Positions 22,457 to 31,184 of a stretch of DNA of 64,000 nucleotides are shown here, in pieces. Location: NCBI GenBank assembly GCA_036494575.1, contig DASXOE010000041.1, positions 1 to 64,000 of the forward strand. The letters run 5' to 3'. The notes under the pieces were generated by a model. It made no database searches, was not told where the DNA came from, and worked only from the letters and a program-made list of their open reading frames with translations. The stretch comes from DASZFV01 sp036494575 (GTDB taxonomy: Bacteria; Myxococcota_A; Polyangia; Fen-1088). A program made the translations under genes and the position numbers. How positions within the stretch are numbered: the first letter of the stretch is position 1; every line of letters starts with the position of its first letter.

Positions 22457-25084
22457 TCAGAAGCGAGCGCGGAAGCCCACGGTGGGGAGGGGGAATCGGA
22501 TGACGGTGCCCGGCTCGACCTCCTCGGGGAAGACCGCGGCGTTCGTGACGTCGACGTAGAAGTCGAGCAGCCACTTCTTCCAGACGGCCCGCTTGTCGAT
22601 GCGAAAGTCGAAACGGAAGTAACCCGTGCCGTAAGCGGCGTTGTAGCCGGCGGTCGTCGTCGTGGGCCGGCCGCTCTCGTACTGCAGGCGGACGCCCAGA
22701 TCCCAGTTGCGGCGCAGCGGCATCCCGGCGACGAGGTTGAAGAGGTGCGTTCGGTCGAAGTCGTAGGGCGCCCAGCTCCCGTCGCGGTACCGCTCCGAGC
22801 GCGAGAGCGTGTAAGAGATCCACCCGAAGACGCCGGTCTTCGAGCGGCGGCGCAGCAAGACCTCGAAGCCGTAGGCGCGGCCGAGCTGCGGCATCGTCAA
22901 GCGATCGATGAACTGCTGGGCGTCCATCGGCGGCATGACGATGTTCGTCGGCAGGACAGTTTGGTTGGCGGCCGTGACGACGGAGGTGGAGTTCAAGGAC
23001 AGGTCGAAGATCGTCGGGTCCATGTAGTTGAAGAAGCCCTCGAGCGAAACCTCGAGCCGGTTTCGCAGCGGGACGTCGGCGCCGAGGCTGGTCTGGTAGG
23101 AACGGAGCAGCCCGTACTTGAGCGGCATGATGTCGAGGCCCGGCAGCGGCAGCACGAAGCGCGGGGGCTGGTGATAGATGCCGGCGCTGGCCTTGAGCCA
23201 CACGGCGCGGTCGTCGCTGCCGGCGGTGAGCTCGGGCAGGTTGCGCTCGAACAGCCGGTAGCGCGCCGTGAGCCGGGGATCGGCGGCGCCCTTGGTCGCC
23301 GTATCGTCCTCGTAGACGTCGGCGCGCACGCCGGGGCGCAGGAGGAGCGTGGGCGTGGGCCGCCAGATCGCCTCGAGATACGAAGACTCCGTGTAGACCT
23401 TCCCGATGGAGGCCGTGAGCGAGGAGAAGGCGTTGGTGGCGGCCACCGCCGCCGCGCCCTGCTGGACGTCGCGAAACGCGCCCGAGACACCGCCGGCCAA
23501 GCGGAGCTGCTCGCTCTGCGTCCACTGCGCCGAGATGGAGGGCTCGGCGCTCCACACCGAGAAGTCCGTCCCCATGCTGACCGTGCGGTCGTACCCGAGC
23601 ACGGCCCTGAACGTCTCCTCGAGCCGGCCCTGCGTTCGGTGCTCGCGCAGGTCGAGGCGGTGGAATCCGAGGACGAGCGAGGGCTGGAGCGGCGGGTTCG
23701 GGTCAGTCGGAGCTGCGGTGGCCGCGGGCGTGTCGAGCTCGTCGCGCGCGCCGAACAAGAAGGCCGTCCAGCCGTTGGCGGCGTTGCCGCCGTCGAGCCG
23801 CAGCTGGTAGTCCCAATACGACAGCGAGATCTGATTCGTGGCGAGGCCGAGCAAGAAGCCGGGGTAGCCGTAGCGCCCGGCGGCGGTCACGGTGGCGCCG
23901 AGGCCCGGCACGGGCCCGCGCACGAGGGCGCCGGTCTGCAGGAGGTTGAGGTCGATGTCGACGAGGCGCTCGTCGGGCCGCGCGCGCGCGGTGCGGCCGT
24001 CGACGATGCCGCCCACGTAGCCGCCGTAGGGCGCGGGCGCGCCGCCCGGGAAGAACTGGATCTCGTCGATGAAATCGGGATGGATGACGCTCGTCGCGAG
24101 CAGCAGGTGGAAGAGGAGCGGCACCCGGATGCCGTCGAGCAGGAAGCCCGTCGAGCTGGGGCTCGAGCCGCGCACGACGGGGAAGGGCAGCAGCGACACC
24201 ACCGACGAGACCCCCGGCAACGTCTGGATGACGCGAAAGGGATCGCCGAACGTCCCCGGGATCTGTTCGATCTCGGCGCCGCGCAATGAGATGCGCGAGA
24301 CCTCCTCGCGCCGCCGCGCGCCGACCACGATCGTCTCGTACGAGTTGTAGCGATCGCGCTCGACGAGGTACGTGACCGCGAGCTCCTGATTGGCCGTGAG
24401 CGTCTCTTGCTGGACGAAGGGGTTGTGATCGGCCGCGAACACGGAGATGCGCGTCGGGCCCGGCGGCAGCGGCAGCCTAAAGCGCCCTTCGGCGTCGGAT
24501 TCGGCGGAGTAATATTGATCGCCGATGACGGCCGAGACGGTCGCGTGGCGCAGGGCCGCGCGCGTCCCGAGCTCGACGAGGCGGCCGCGCAGGACGGCGG
24601 TGAGCGCCGGGCCCTGCGCCGTCGCCGCCGCGACGGGCCGCGGCCGGGGCAGGAACCGCTGCGTGAACGTGACTTCGACGGGTACGGCCGCGCCCTTGTA
24701 GCGGCCCGCCTCGAACTTGAAGTCGCGCGCGGCCGTGAGCACGGCCTCGTCGAAGGGCGGCCGCGGCGGCGTGCGCAGCTCGGCCTTCGTGACCGCGCCG
24801 GTCTTGTCGACGAGGAGCTTCACCGTGACGACGACCGGCTCCGTGATGTCCGGGGCGCCGGGTGGATACGCCACGTGCGTGTCGGTGAGCGCGCGCGGCG
24901 GCTCGAATGTGGCGCCGCCGTCGGGTGGGCCACCGTCCCGCGGGGCTTCGGCCCCGGCGTCCGCGGGCGTCGCATCGCCTGCGTCGGCGAAGGGCGCGGG
25001 CGCGTCCGGAGCCGCGGCGTCCGCACGCGCGAACGCCGCGGTCGGCGTCATGAGCGCGAGGAGAAACGCGAGTCTCAACGCCAC
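22457..25084 (-). CDS. TonB-dependent outer-membrane receptor with an N-terminal TonB-like domain
   Basis: The product is 875 residues from GTG 25084. The order is signal peptide (LRLAFLLALMTPTAAFARA), an Asp/Ala/Pro linker, a TonB C-terminal-like domain at about 70-145 (VVVTVKLLVDKTGAVTKAEL, FDEAVLTAARDFKFEAGRYK) and a carboxypeptidase-regulatory-like sandwich at about 160-240. A plug (ISLRGAEIEQIPGTFGDPFR, VVRGSSPSSTGFLLDGIRVP) and a large beta-barrel ending in FPLPTVGFRARF complete it. It overlaps the upstream gene by 10 nt; a TTG at 25078 would give a TTGA overlap. The ligand is unknown. It is the last gene of a four-gene envelope operon. Confidence 0.92.
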   Translation of the reverse strand: MALRLAFLLALMTPTAAFARADAAAPDAPAPFADAGDATPADAGAEAPRDGGPPDGGATFEPPRALTDTHVAYPPGAPDITEPVVVTVKLLVDKTGAVTKAELRTPPRPPFDEAVLTAARDFKFEAGRYKGAAVPVEVTFTQRFLPRPRPVAAATAQGPALTAVLRGRLVELGTRAALRHATVSAVIGDQYYSAESDAEGRFRLPLPPGPTRISVFAADHNPFVQQETLTANQELAVTYLVERDRYNSYETIVVGARRREEVSRISLRGAEIEQIPGTFGDPFRVIQTLPGVSSVVSLLPFPVVRGSSPSSTGFLLDGIRVPLLFHLLLATSVIHPDFIDEIQFFPGGAPAPYGGYVGGIVDGRTARARPDERLVDIDLNLLQTGALVRGPVPGLGATVTAAGRYGYPGFLLGLATNQISLSYWDYQLRLDGGNAANGWTAFLFGARDELDTPAATAAPTDPNPPLQPSLVLGFHRLDLREHRTQGRLEETFRAVLGYDRTVSMGTDFSVWSAEPSISAQWTQSEQLRLAGGVSGAFRDVQQGAAAVAATNAFSSLTASIGKVYTESSYLEAIWRPTPTLLLRPGVRADVYEDDTATKGAADPRLTARYRLFERNLPELTAGSDDRAVWLKASAGIYHQPPRFVLPLPGLDIMPLKYGLLRSYQTSLGADVPLRNRLEVSLEGFFNYMDPTIFDLSLNSTSVVTAANQTVLPTNIVMPPMDAQQFIDRLTMPQLGRAYGFEVLLRRRSKTGVFGWISYTLSRSERYRDGSWAPYDFDRTHLFNLVAGMPLRRNWDLGVRLQYESGRPTTTTAGYNAAYGTGYFRFDFRIDKRAVWKKWLLDFYVDVTNAAVFPEEVEPGTVIRFPLPTVGFRARF

Positions 25085-25848
25085 GTGACGCTCCAGGTCC
25101 CCGTGACGCCGGCGTGAGGCCACCACTGGCGGCGCACGATGGCCTGGCCGGTGTCGGGCTCGACGCGACCCGTGTCGTCGCTGCAACCGGTCCACTGGCC
25201 TAGCCCCTCGAGGCCGAGGCTCGTCGCCGCGCGCGGCCCCAGAACGATCGACCATTCGGCGCGCACGAGGCCGGCCGCGCCGACGCCGCTGCAGCTCGGC
25301 AGCGGTGGCGACGGGCTCGGGAACGTGTACGAGGTATCGATCGTGCTCGGCAGCGGCGAGATGTCGGGGCGGCCAGTGCGTCCCTCGACGATGCCGCCGA
25401 ACCCGAGCCCCACGGCCAGCGACAGATGCTCCGTGGCGTGCCAGGTCGGATCGATCGTGCCTGCGAACCTCAGGCCCGACAGCCCGCCCGCCGCGGAAGC
25501 GCTCGCGTATTGAAACGACGCCAGGATGGACCACGCGGGGTCGAGCCGAATTCCGAACTTGATCGTCGGGCCGAGGAGGCGCCCGCTCGGCGCGCCCTCG
25601 AGCCCCACCAAGCGTCCGTAGGTCAGGCCGAGCGCGAGGCGAAAGCCGCTGCGCTTCCAGGCGTCACGATCGGCCTCCGTGGGCAGCGAGAGGCGTGGTT
25701 CGCCTTCGTCGTCCTTCACCGCCGGTGCCGCCGCCGGGCCGGGGGGGGGCGTCGGCGTTGGCTGCGCGCGCGCCGGGCCCGCGTCCAATGCGAGCGCGAG
25801 CGCGAAAGGGATCGCGAGCAGATTCCTTCGATGGGATGGCCGGTTCAT
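25075..25848 (-). CDS. Exported beta-barrel-like protein, function unknown
   Basis: The 257-residue product has a signal peptide (LLAIPFALALALDAGPARAQ) and a Pro-rich spacer. The C-terminal part alternates hydrophobic and polar residues (FRLALGLTYGRLVGL, IKFGIRLDPAWSILASFQYA, LSLAVGLGFGGIVEG), as expected of an outer-membrane barrel of 8-10 strands. The final residues GVTGTWSVTWR end in an aromatic/Arg pair. ATG 25848 is the only good start. It lies 22 nt after a lipoprotein gene and overlaps the receptor gene, so it is probably part of the same uptake or surface complex. Confidence 0.7.
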   Translation of the reverse strand: MNRPSHRRNLLAIPFALALALDAGPARAQPTPTPPPGPAAAPAVKDDEGEPRLSLPTEADRDAWKRSGFRLALGLTYGRLVGLEGAPSGRLLGPTIKFGIRLDPAWSILASFQYASASAAGGLSGLRFAGTIDPTWHATEHLSLAVGLGFGGIVEGRTGRPDISPLPSTIDTSYTFPSPSPPLPSCSGVGAAGLVRAEWSIVLGPRAATSLGLEGLGQWTGCSDDTGRVEPDTGQAIVRRQWWPHAGVTGTWSVTWR

Positions 25849-25870
25849 GCGAGGCTCGGGCGCGCGTCGG

Positions 25871-26983
25871 TCAGTGACACGGCCACCAGGCCGGTGGCGT
25901 TGCCGTGAAGTCCCAGTCGGGAACGGAGCACGTCACACTTTCCCGGCAACCACGCAACGTGTAGTGCGTGAGGCCCTTGCAATGATCGCTGGCGTGGCCC
26001 GAGAGGACGAGCTGGATCAGGGTCGACGGCGTCCCCATGCCGCCCGTGTCGAACGACGGCAGGTGCGCGCACGCCATGACGCGCCCCCCGAAATCGGGCG
26101 CGCTCTCCGGAGGCTCGCGGTAGCGCGTGCTGCTGTCCGCCGTTCGTTCGTCGCACCCGACCTCCTCGACATGCGCCGGCGCTTGGGCCGCAATGGCTGT
26201 CACGGTGTCGTCCGGCGCCGAGTCGAAGCAGCTGCGCTCGGCCGGGAGGGCTCCCGCGAGCGCGGACGCGAGGTCCGGCGCCATCGAGAACCCGCCCGCG
26301 CCGACCACCGAAAAGCCCGGCCGCGGAGCGGAGCAGCCCCCCCGCGGGTAGAAGGCGGTCGGCGTGAAGGCACCCTCGCGATAAGCGACGCGTCGATCGG
26401 GCATGGTCATGGTCACGAAGCTCGCGCCATAGATCACGTCCAGCGCATCCGCGACGTTGTCGCCGTTGGGCCCGCCGCCGCGGTCACCGCGGCCGCTGGC
26501 CGCGCGCTGAGGCTGCGAGAGGTCGAGTGTTCCGTTGCCCGCCCCGTTGCCGCCGCGGTCGTCGAACACGACGAAGCTGCCGTAGGCGACGCGCGACGTG
26601 ACGTCGCCCACCAAGAGGTCCGCCGACGGAAGCTGCTCGAGCGTCAACGTCGTCGGCCCGTCCAGCGCGAGGGGAACGCTGGCGGCGACATTGGCGGGGA
26701 CGAACCCGAACGGATCGCGGCAGCCCGCGGCGATGACGGCGGCGGCGTCCGGCGACTCCGCCTTTAACACGCAGAAGGGCTCGGTGAGCCACTGGTCGCC
26801 CCACACGAGCGCGACCCGAAGCTGCTGCTCGGCCTGGATTCCCGGCGGACGCAGCGCCGCCAGATCGCCGGTGAAGGTGACGTCGAACGAGACGAGCGGC
26901 GGCGCGGGCCCACCGAAGCCCTGGACCTTTCCACAAGCCGTGAGGCCGAGCGCGAGGAGGGCCGTGGTGGCGACGCGCCTCAT
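25871..26983 (-). CDS. Lipoprotein, function unknown
   Basis: The 370-residue product starts at ATG 26983, overlapping the upstream stop as ATGA. The N-terminus has a lipoprotein signal with lipobox LTAC (TTALLALGLTACGKVQG). The body is soluble, with several cysteines in the second half (for example GGCSAPRPG, VGCDERT, HCKGLTHYTLRGCRES). I see no recognisable domain. It is encoded between two barrel-like proteins and upstream of a TonB-dependent receptor, so a surface-exposed partner is plausible. Confidence 0.7.
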   Translation of the reverse strand: MRRVATTALLALGLTACGKVQGFGGPAPPLVSFDVTFTGDLAALRPPGIQAEQQLRVALVWGDQWLTEPFCVLKAESPDAAAVIAAGCRDPFGFVPANVAASVPLALDGPTTLTLEQLPSADLLVGDVTSRVAYGSFVVFDDRGGNGAGNGTLDLSQPQRAASGRGDRGGGPNGDNVADALDVIYGASFVTMTMPDRRVAYREGAFTPTAFYPRGGCSAPRPGFSVVGAGGFSMAPDLASALAGALPAERSCFDSAPDDTVTAIAAQAPAHVEEVGCDERTADSSTRYREPPESAPDFGGRVMACAHLPSFDTGGMGTPSTLIQLVLSGHASDHCKGLTHYTLRGCRESVTCSVPDWDFTATPPAWWPCH

Positions 26984-27606
26984 GGTTGCCACCCCGCGCC
27001 GAGCTGGGCCGTCCAGCCGCGGACGAGCGCGCCGTCGGAGAGGAGGGCAGAGGGGCCCCCGCTCAAGGTCATGAGCCAGCGACCCGCCACGTGAACGGAC
27101 ACGACCGCTTCGAGCTCACCCGCCGGCAGCGCGACGAGCGCCGACGTCTCGAGGTCGCTCCCCGTGAGGTGGGCGCGGCTTCCCTGGTTGCGGATCCTGT
27201 CCTCGTAAACGAACGTGGGGCCAAGACCCAGGCGGAGCCCGAAGGCGCCGCGCCCGACGGGCTGCTGGACGGCCGCCACGGCGCGCAGGCGGAAGGCTTG
27301 CTGCGTGACGGTCCAGACGAGCGACGACTCGGTGGACGTCGACCACGACGCGCGCACGCCCCACGCGAGCCGCCGTCCCACCGTGAGGCCGCCGCCCACG
27401 CCCGTCGACAGGCCGGTCGACAAGGTCAGCGGCGGGCCCATCAGCAGGCCCGCGTCGACGGCCAGCGGACCCTTCGAGGTCACCGTCCACTGGGCGTCGT
27501 CGAGGCGCGGCGCCTCCGCGGCTTCGACGACGGCTGACAGCGCGAGGATGAGGAGGACGGGGGCCGCGAAGCGCACGGTCCCATGAGTTGCCGCCCGGCT
27601 GCTCAC
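26980..27606 (-). CDS. Exported outer-membrane-type protein, function unknown
   Basis: The product has up to 208 residues, opening with GTG 27606; the exact start is uncertain. A signal-like segment (FAAPVLLILALSAVVEAAEA) precedes alternating strands rich in Gly and Thr (STGVGGGLTVGRRLAWGVRA, AFRLRAVAAVQQPVGRGAFG), suggesting a small barrel. It is the first gene of the four-gene operon and its stop overlaps the lipoprotein start. Confidence 0.62.
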   Translation of the reverse strand: MSSRAATHGTVRFAAPVLLILALSAVVEAAEAPRLDDAQWTVTSKGPLAVDAGLLMGPPLTLSTGLSTGVGGGLTVGRRLAWGVRASWSTSTESSLVWTVTQQAFRLRAVAAVQQPVGRGAFGLRLGLGPTFVYEDRIRNQGSRAHLTGSDLETSALVALPAGELEAVVSVHVAGRWLMTLSGGPSALLSDGALVRGWTAQLGAGWQP

Positions 27607-27718
27607 CCTTCGGGTGTTCTACTTCGATTCGGCCGGATGAGCCCGCGCATTTCCGCGCGGCGTGCGCGCGCTCACGCGCCGAGAGCAGACTGCGCTTCGC
27701 GTTCGGCGCGCGCGCGAA

Positions 27719-29263
27719 TCAACGGATCCGATCGTTGAGCACGGCGCGCAGCTGCTGGGTCTCGAACGGTTTCTCGATGCGCTGGTTCGGCACGGCGTCG
27801 AGGAAGGCGCGCGCGCCCGCCGTGAAGGCGCCGCCCGTGACGAAGACGATGCGGGCGGCCTGCTCGGGGGCGAGGCGCGCGAGCTCGGCGTGCAGCTCCA
27901 TGCCCGTCATCTGCGGCATCATGAGATCGCAGATGATGACGTCGAAGCGCTGCCCGTCGCGCAGCCGTATGAGCGCGTCGCCGGCGCTGGCGGCGAGTGA
28001 GACGTCGTGCTCTTGCGCGATCGAGCGTGCGATGGCCTTCGCGAACAGCACCTCGTCGTCGACGATGAGGACCCGGCCGCGTCGCGCGGCCGCGGAGACG
28101 GGCAGGGGTGCGTGCGGAGTCGCGGTCTCGGCGCTCGACGGCGGCAGGAGGACGCGGAACGTCGTGCCCTTGCCGCGCTCGCTCTCGACCTCTATCTCGC
28201 CGCCGAGGCCGCGCACGATGCGGTGACAGATCGACAAGCCGAGGCCCGTGCCCACGCCGATGGCCTTCGTCGTGAAAAAGGCGTCGAAGATACGCGAGAG
28301 GTTTTCAGGTGCGATGCCCATGCCCGTGTCGCTGACCTCGACCGAGATGCGCCCCCCCGCGTCGACCTTCGTGACGACCCGGACGGCGTTGTGCTCGGCG
28401 TCGCCCTCGGGGATGGCTTGGGCGGCGTTGACGATCAGGTTGAGGAAGACCTGCCCGAGGCGTGCCTCGTTCGCCTCGACGGGCGGCACCGGGCCATAGT
28501 CCTTGATGAGCCGCGCGCGGTGCCGGATCTCGTTCCAGGCCATGCGCAGCGAGGACTCGAGCACGCGCTGAACCTCGACGGGGCCGCGGCGCTCCTCGTC
28601 GGGCGCGCGCGAGAAGATCTTCAGGTCGCGGATGATCTGTCGCACGCGCTCGGCGCCGTCGCGCGCGTCGCGCAGCTCGTCGATGACGTCGGCGAGCCGG
28701 TGGTCCATGCCGGGCTCGGCCGCGAGGTCGCCCACGGCCTTCGACATCAGCTCGAGGTTCGCGCAAATCGCGGCCAGCGGGTTGTTGATCTCGTGGGCCA
28801 CGCCCGCGGCGAGCGTGCCGACGGACGCCATGCGATCGGAGATGAGCAGCTGCTCTTGCATCTTGCGCTGCTCGACGCGGCGCTGGGCTTCGCGCAGCTC
28901 GCGCTCGATAGCGGGGCAGAGGCGCGCCAGGCTCCCCTTGAGCACGTAGTCGCTCGCGCCGCTGCGCATGGCCGCGACGGCCGTTTCCTCGCCCACGGTG
29001 CCCGACACGATGATGAACGGCGTGTCGAAGCCGCCCTCGCGCAGGAGCTCGAGCGCCGCCGGGCCGCTGAACGTCGGCATGACGAAGTCCGAGAGCACGA
29101 TGTCCCACGGCGCGTTCGCCAGAGCCGCACGCATGTCGTCCGCCGATTCGACCCGTTCGTGAACGACGGCGTACCCCCCGCGTCGCACCTCGGCGAGGAC
29201 GAGCTCCTCGTCGTCGGAGCTGTCCTCGATCATGAGGACGCGGATGCCCCGTCCGGCGTTCAC
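27719..29263 (-). CDS. Hybrid histidine kinase REC-HisKA-HATPase-REC
   Basis: The 514-residue soluble kinase starts with a receiver (phospho-acceptor Asp 59 in DIVLSDFVMP). A HisKA helix follows with His 157 in GVAHEINNPLAA, then an HATPase with LNLIVNAAQAI (N box), DTGMGIAPENLSRIFDAFFT (G1/F box) and GTGLGLSICHRIV (G2). A second receiver has VIICDLMMPQMTGMEL and IEKPF. It has no sensor domain of its own, so input should come through the N-terminal receiver or the upstream Rcp1-like protein. GTG 29263 overlaps the upstream stop as GTGA, making it a tightly coupled pair. Confidence 0.94.
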   Translation of the reverse strand: MNAGRGIRVLMIEDSSDDEELVLAEVRRGGYAVVHERVESADDMRAALANAPWDIVLSDFVMPTFSGPAALELLREGGFDTPFIIVSGTVGEETAVAAMRSGASDYVLKGSLARLCPAIERELREAQRRVEQRKMQEQLLISDRMASVGTLAAGVAHEINNPLAAICANLELMSKAVGDLAAEPGMDHRLADVIDELRDARDGAERVRQIIRDLKIFSRAPDEERRGPVEVQRVLESSLRMAWNEIRHRARLIKDYGPVPPVEANEARLGQVFLNLIVNAAQAIPEGDAEHNAVRVVTKVDAGGRISVEVSDTGMGIAPENLSRIFDAFFTTKAIGVGTGLGLSICHRIVRGLGGEIEVESERGKGTTFRVLLPPSSAETATPHAPLPVSAAARRGRVLIVDDEVLFAKAIARSIAQEHDVSLAASAGDALIRLRDGQRFDVIICDLMMPQMTGMELHAELARLAPEQAARIVFVTGGAFTAGARAFLDAVPNQRIEKPFETQQLRAVLNDRIR

Positions 29264-29709
29264 GCCGGCCTCGCGGGGGGCGGCAGGTTGAGCAGCATCC
29301 AGTAGACGCCGAGCTGGCGTGTCGCGACCACGAACTGGTCGTAGTCGACCGGCTTGCGCACGTAGCTGTTGACGTGCTGGTCATAAGCGGCGAGGCGATC
29401 GCCCTCCTCCGCGGACGAGGTGAGGACGACCACGGGGAGGTGCTTCGTTCGCGGATCGGCGCGCAGGCCCGCGAGCACCTCGAGCCCGCCCACGCGCGGC
29501 AGGTTGAGGTCGAGGAGGACGACGGCGGGAACGTCCACGGGATCGCGCGCCGCCCAGCGGCCGCGACACAGGAGATAGTCGAGCGCCTCGACGCCGTCGG
29601 TGAGCCGCACCACGGGGTTCGAGACCTTCGCCTCCGAGAAGGCCATGATCGTGAGATCCGCATCGTCGTCGTTGTCCTCGACGAGCACGATGGTCTGCCG
29701 GCTCGTCAC
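29260..29709 (-). CDS. Rcp1-like single-domain response regulator
   Basis: The 149-residue receiver-only protein reads IVLVEDNDDDADLTIMAF, with phospho-acceptor Asp 67 in VVLLDLNLPRVGG, VVLTSSAEEGDR, and the conserved Lys in NSYVRKPVDYDQF. This is the form seen in cyanobacterial Rcp1, the partner of phytochrome kinases. The insertion ALDYLLCRGRW is typical of the Rcp1 group. GTG 29709 is the most natural start; the frame stays open to 29799. It probably exchanges phosphate with the coupled hybrid kinase. Confidence 0.88.
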   Translation of the reverse strand: MTSRQTIVLVEDNDDDADLTIMAFSEAKVSNPVVRLTDGVEALDYLLCRGRWAARDPVDVPAVVLLDLNLPRVGGLEVLAGLRADPRTKHLPVVVLTSSAEEGDRLAAYDQHVNSYVRKPVDYDQFVVATRQLGVYWMLLNLPPPARPA

Positions 29710-29913
29710 GGCGGCGCTCCGAGGCGCCGACAGGAGAGGTCGTTCGTTGCGGCCGTCATTTTCCGCCCTCGACAGGATCGCGCGAAATGATCTCCGCAAT
29801 CAAGCTTTGCGATGTACGAGACGCAAATCCAACGGTCTATACAGTTGTGGTTTCGAAACCGACACCTCGAGATGGAGAAAGAATGTTACCGAAGGGCAAC
29901 AACGAGCGCGGTT

Positions 29914-30801
29914 TTAGCGTTCGGCGGCGAGCTGCGCGCGGAACTGTTCCTCTGCTCCGGCAACGAAGCGGCGATAGCCGTCAGGGTCGACGAACGGATT
30001 TCGGGGCGCGCCGTCGCGCTGTCGCGCGCGCTTGGAATCCATGCCGTAGAAGGAGCCGTGAACGCCGAGAAACACGTCGCACGGGAGTGCCTTCCAGACC
30101 TCGAAGCTGTGGGTGAAATCTCGCGCTATCTCCGGGTAGCGGACGTTGCCGACGAGACGCACTCCCGAATTGATGTTGGCGCTCGGGAAGAAGACGACGT
30201 CGAGGCGGCGCGCGGCTGGGCCGCCCTCGGGCGCGGCCACCCGCATCGTCCAGGTCACGGCGCCGCGCGTGTGACCCGGCGTCAGATGCGCAATGAGCGT
30301 CGTGCCGCCGAGCGTGAGCTCGTCCCCGTCGGCGACGAGGCGATCGACCGGGCACGGCGTCCAGCTGTAAACGCCGTCATACACGGCTTCGCCGCGGCCG
30401 CCCGCGGCCAGCACCTCGCCGTCGCGCGCCGAGGCGACGACCTGCGCGCCCGTGAGGCGCCGCACGAGCGCGTCTCCCTGGACGTGATCGATGTGAGCGT
30501 GGCTCGTCAGCAGGAAGCGGATGTCCTCGAAGCGGAAGCCGAGCGCGGCCACCTCCGCGCGCAGGCGCGGAACGGACGACGCGAACCCGCCGTCGAGGAG
30601 GAAGTGTCCGGCCGGCGTCGTGATCAAGAACTGCGCGATCTCGCTGCTGCCGACGTAATAGATGTTGTCGATCACGCGGTAAGGCGGGAAGTCGCGGTTC
30701 CAGGTCCACATCTTGCCCGGGACGCCGCCTTGGCCTGCGCAGCCGCCCAAGACGAGAGCCGTGAGCGCGAAGCCGGAGAGCAATCTGGCGGTCTTCAGCA
30801 T
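29914..30801 (-). CDS. Subclass B3 metallo-beta-lactamase
   Basis: The 295-residue product has a lipoprotein signal (ALTALVLGGCAGQGG, Cys 21) and a full set of B3 metal ligands. These are His101-x-His103-x-Asp105-His106 in TSHAHIDHVQG, His177 in TPGHTRGAVTW, and His248 in GVHGSFYGMDSK. MWTWNRDFPPYRVIDNIYYV and LLDGG are typical of the group. It should hydrolyse beta-lactams, or a related substrate, in the periplasm. Environmental myxobacteria often carry such enzymes. There is no mobile element beside it. Activity is inferred, not shown. Confidence 0.9.
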   Translation of the reverse strand: MLKTARLLSGFALTALVLGGCAGQGGVPGKMWTWNRDFPPYRVIDNIYYVGSSEIAQFLITTPAGHFLLDGGFASSVPRLRAEVAALGFRFEDIRFLLTSHAHIDHVQGDALVRRLTGAQVVASARDGEVLAAGGRGEAVYDGVYSWTPCPVDRLVADGDELTLGGTTLIAHLTPGHTRGAVTWTMRVAAPEGGPAARRLDVVFFPSANINSGVRLVGNVRYPEIARDFTHSFEVWKALPCDVFLGVHGSFYGMDSKRARQRDGAPRNPFVDPDGYRRFVAGAEEQFRAQLAAER

Positions 30802-30816
30802 CGTGCCCTGGGGATA

Positions 30817-31056
30817 ATGGCGCGCATTTGTTTCGACGGGGCGAAGGAAGCGCCGCGGACGGCAACTAACCTCATTGTGCGAACCGCGCGCGAGCTGCCC
30901 CGTGAAGGTGACCTACCCGAAGAACGCCCTGATGAATCCGAGACTGGCAAGCGCGCGTCGCCTGAAGACGTGCAGCCGGTTCCTTCCGGGGCGGACCCGA
31001 TGATTCAAAACGCCATCGATCGGCTATACCAAAAGCTCAAGGGTTTCCCGCGCTGA
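30817..31056 (+). CDS. Possible small acidic protein, unknown
   Basis: This 79-codon frame from ATG 30817 is divergent from the lactamase (15-nt gap). It is charged and soluble, with a Pro/Glu-rich middle (GDLPEERPDESETGK) and a helical end (MIQNAIDRLYQKLKGFPR). There is no clear ribosome site, and codon bias is weaker than in neighbours. It may be real or chance. Confidence 0.35.
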   Translation: MARICFDGAKEAPRTATNLIVRTARELPREGDLPEERPDESETGKRASPEDVQPVPSGADPMIQNAIDRLYQKLKGFPR

Positions 31057-31070
31057 GGAGCGGCGCGTCC

Positions 31071-31120
31071 TCGCCTGTCTTCCCTTGTCTTCCCTTGTCT
31101 TCCCTTGTCTTCCCTTGTCT
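31071..31120. repeat. 10-bp tandem repeat, four perfect copies plus one diverged
   Basis: TCCCTTGTCT is repeated exactly four times (31081-31120), preceded by TCGCCTGTCT. It is intergenic, between the small 30817 frame and the ECF cassette at 31185. The strand asymmetry (pyrimidine-rich top strand) suggests slippage. Confidence 0.92.
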
Positions 31121-31184
31121 TGGGCCCCGTTCGGCGGAATGATCCTCCCCGGCCTCCGCGAGCGATCGGAGGCATGGAGGGTCG

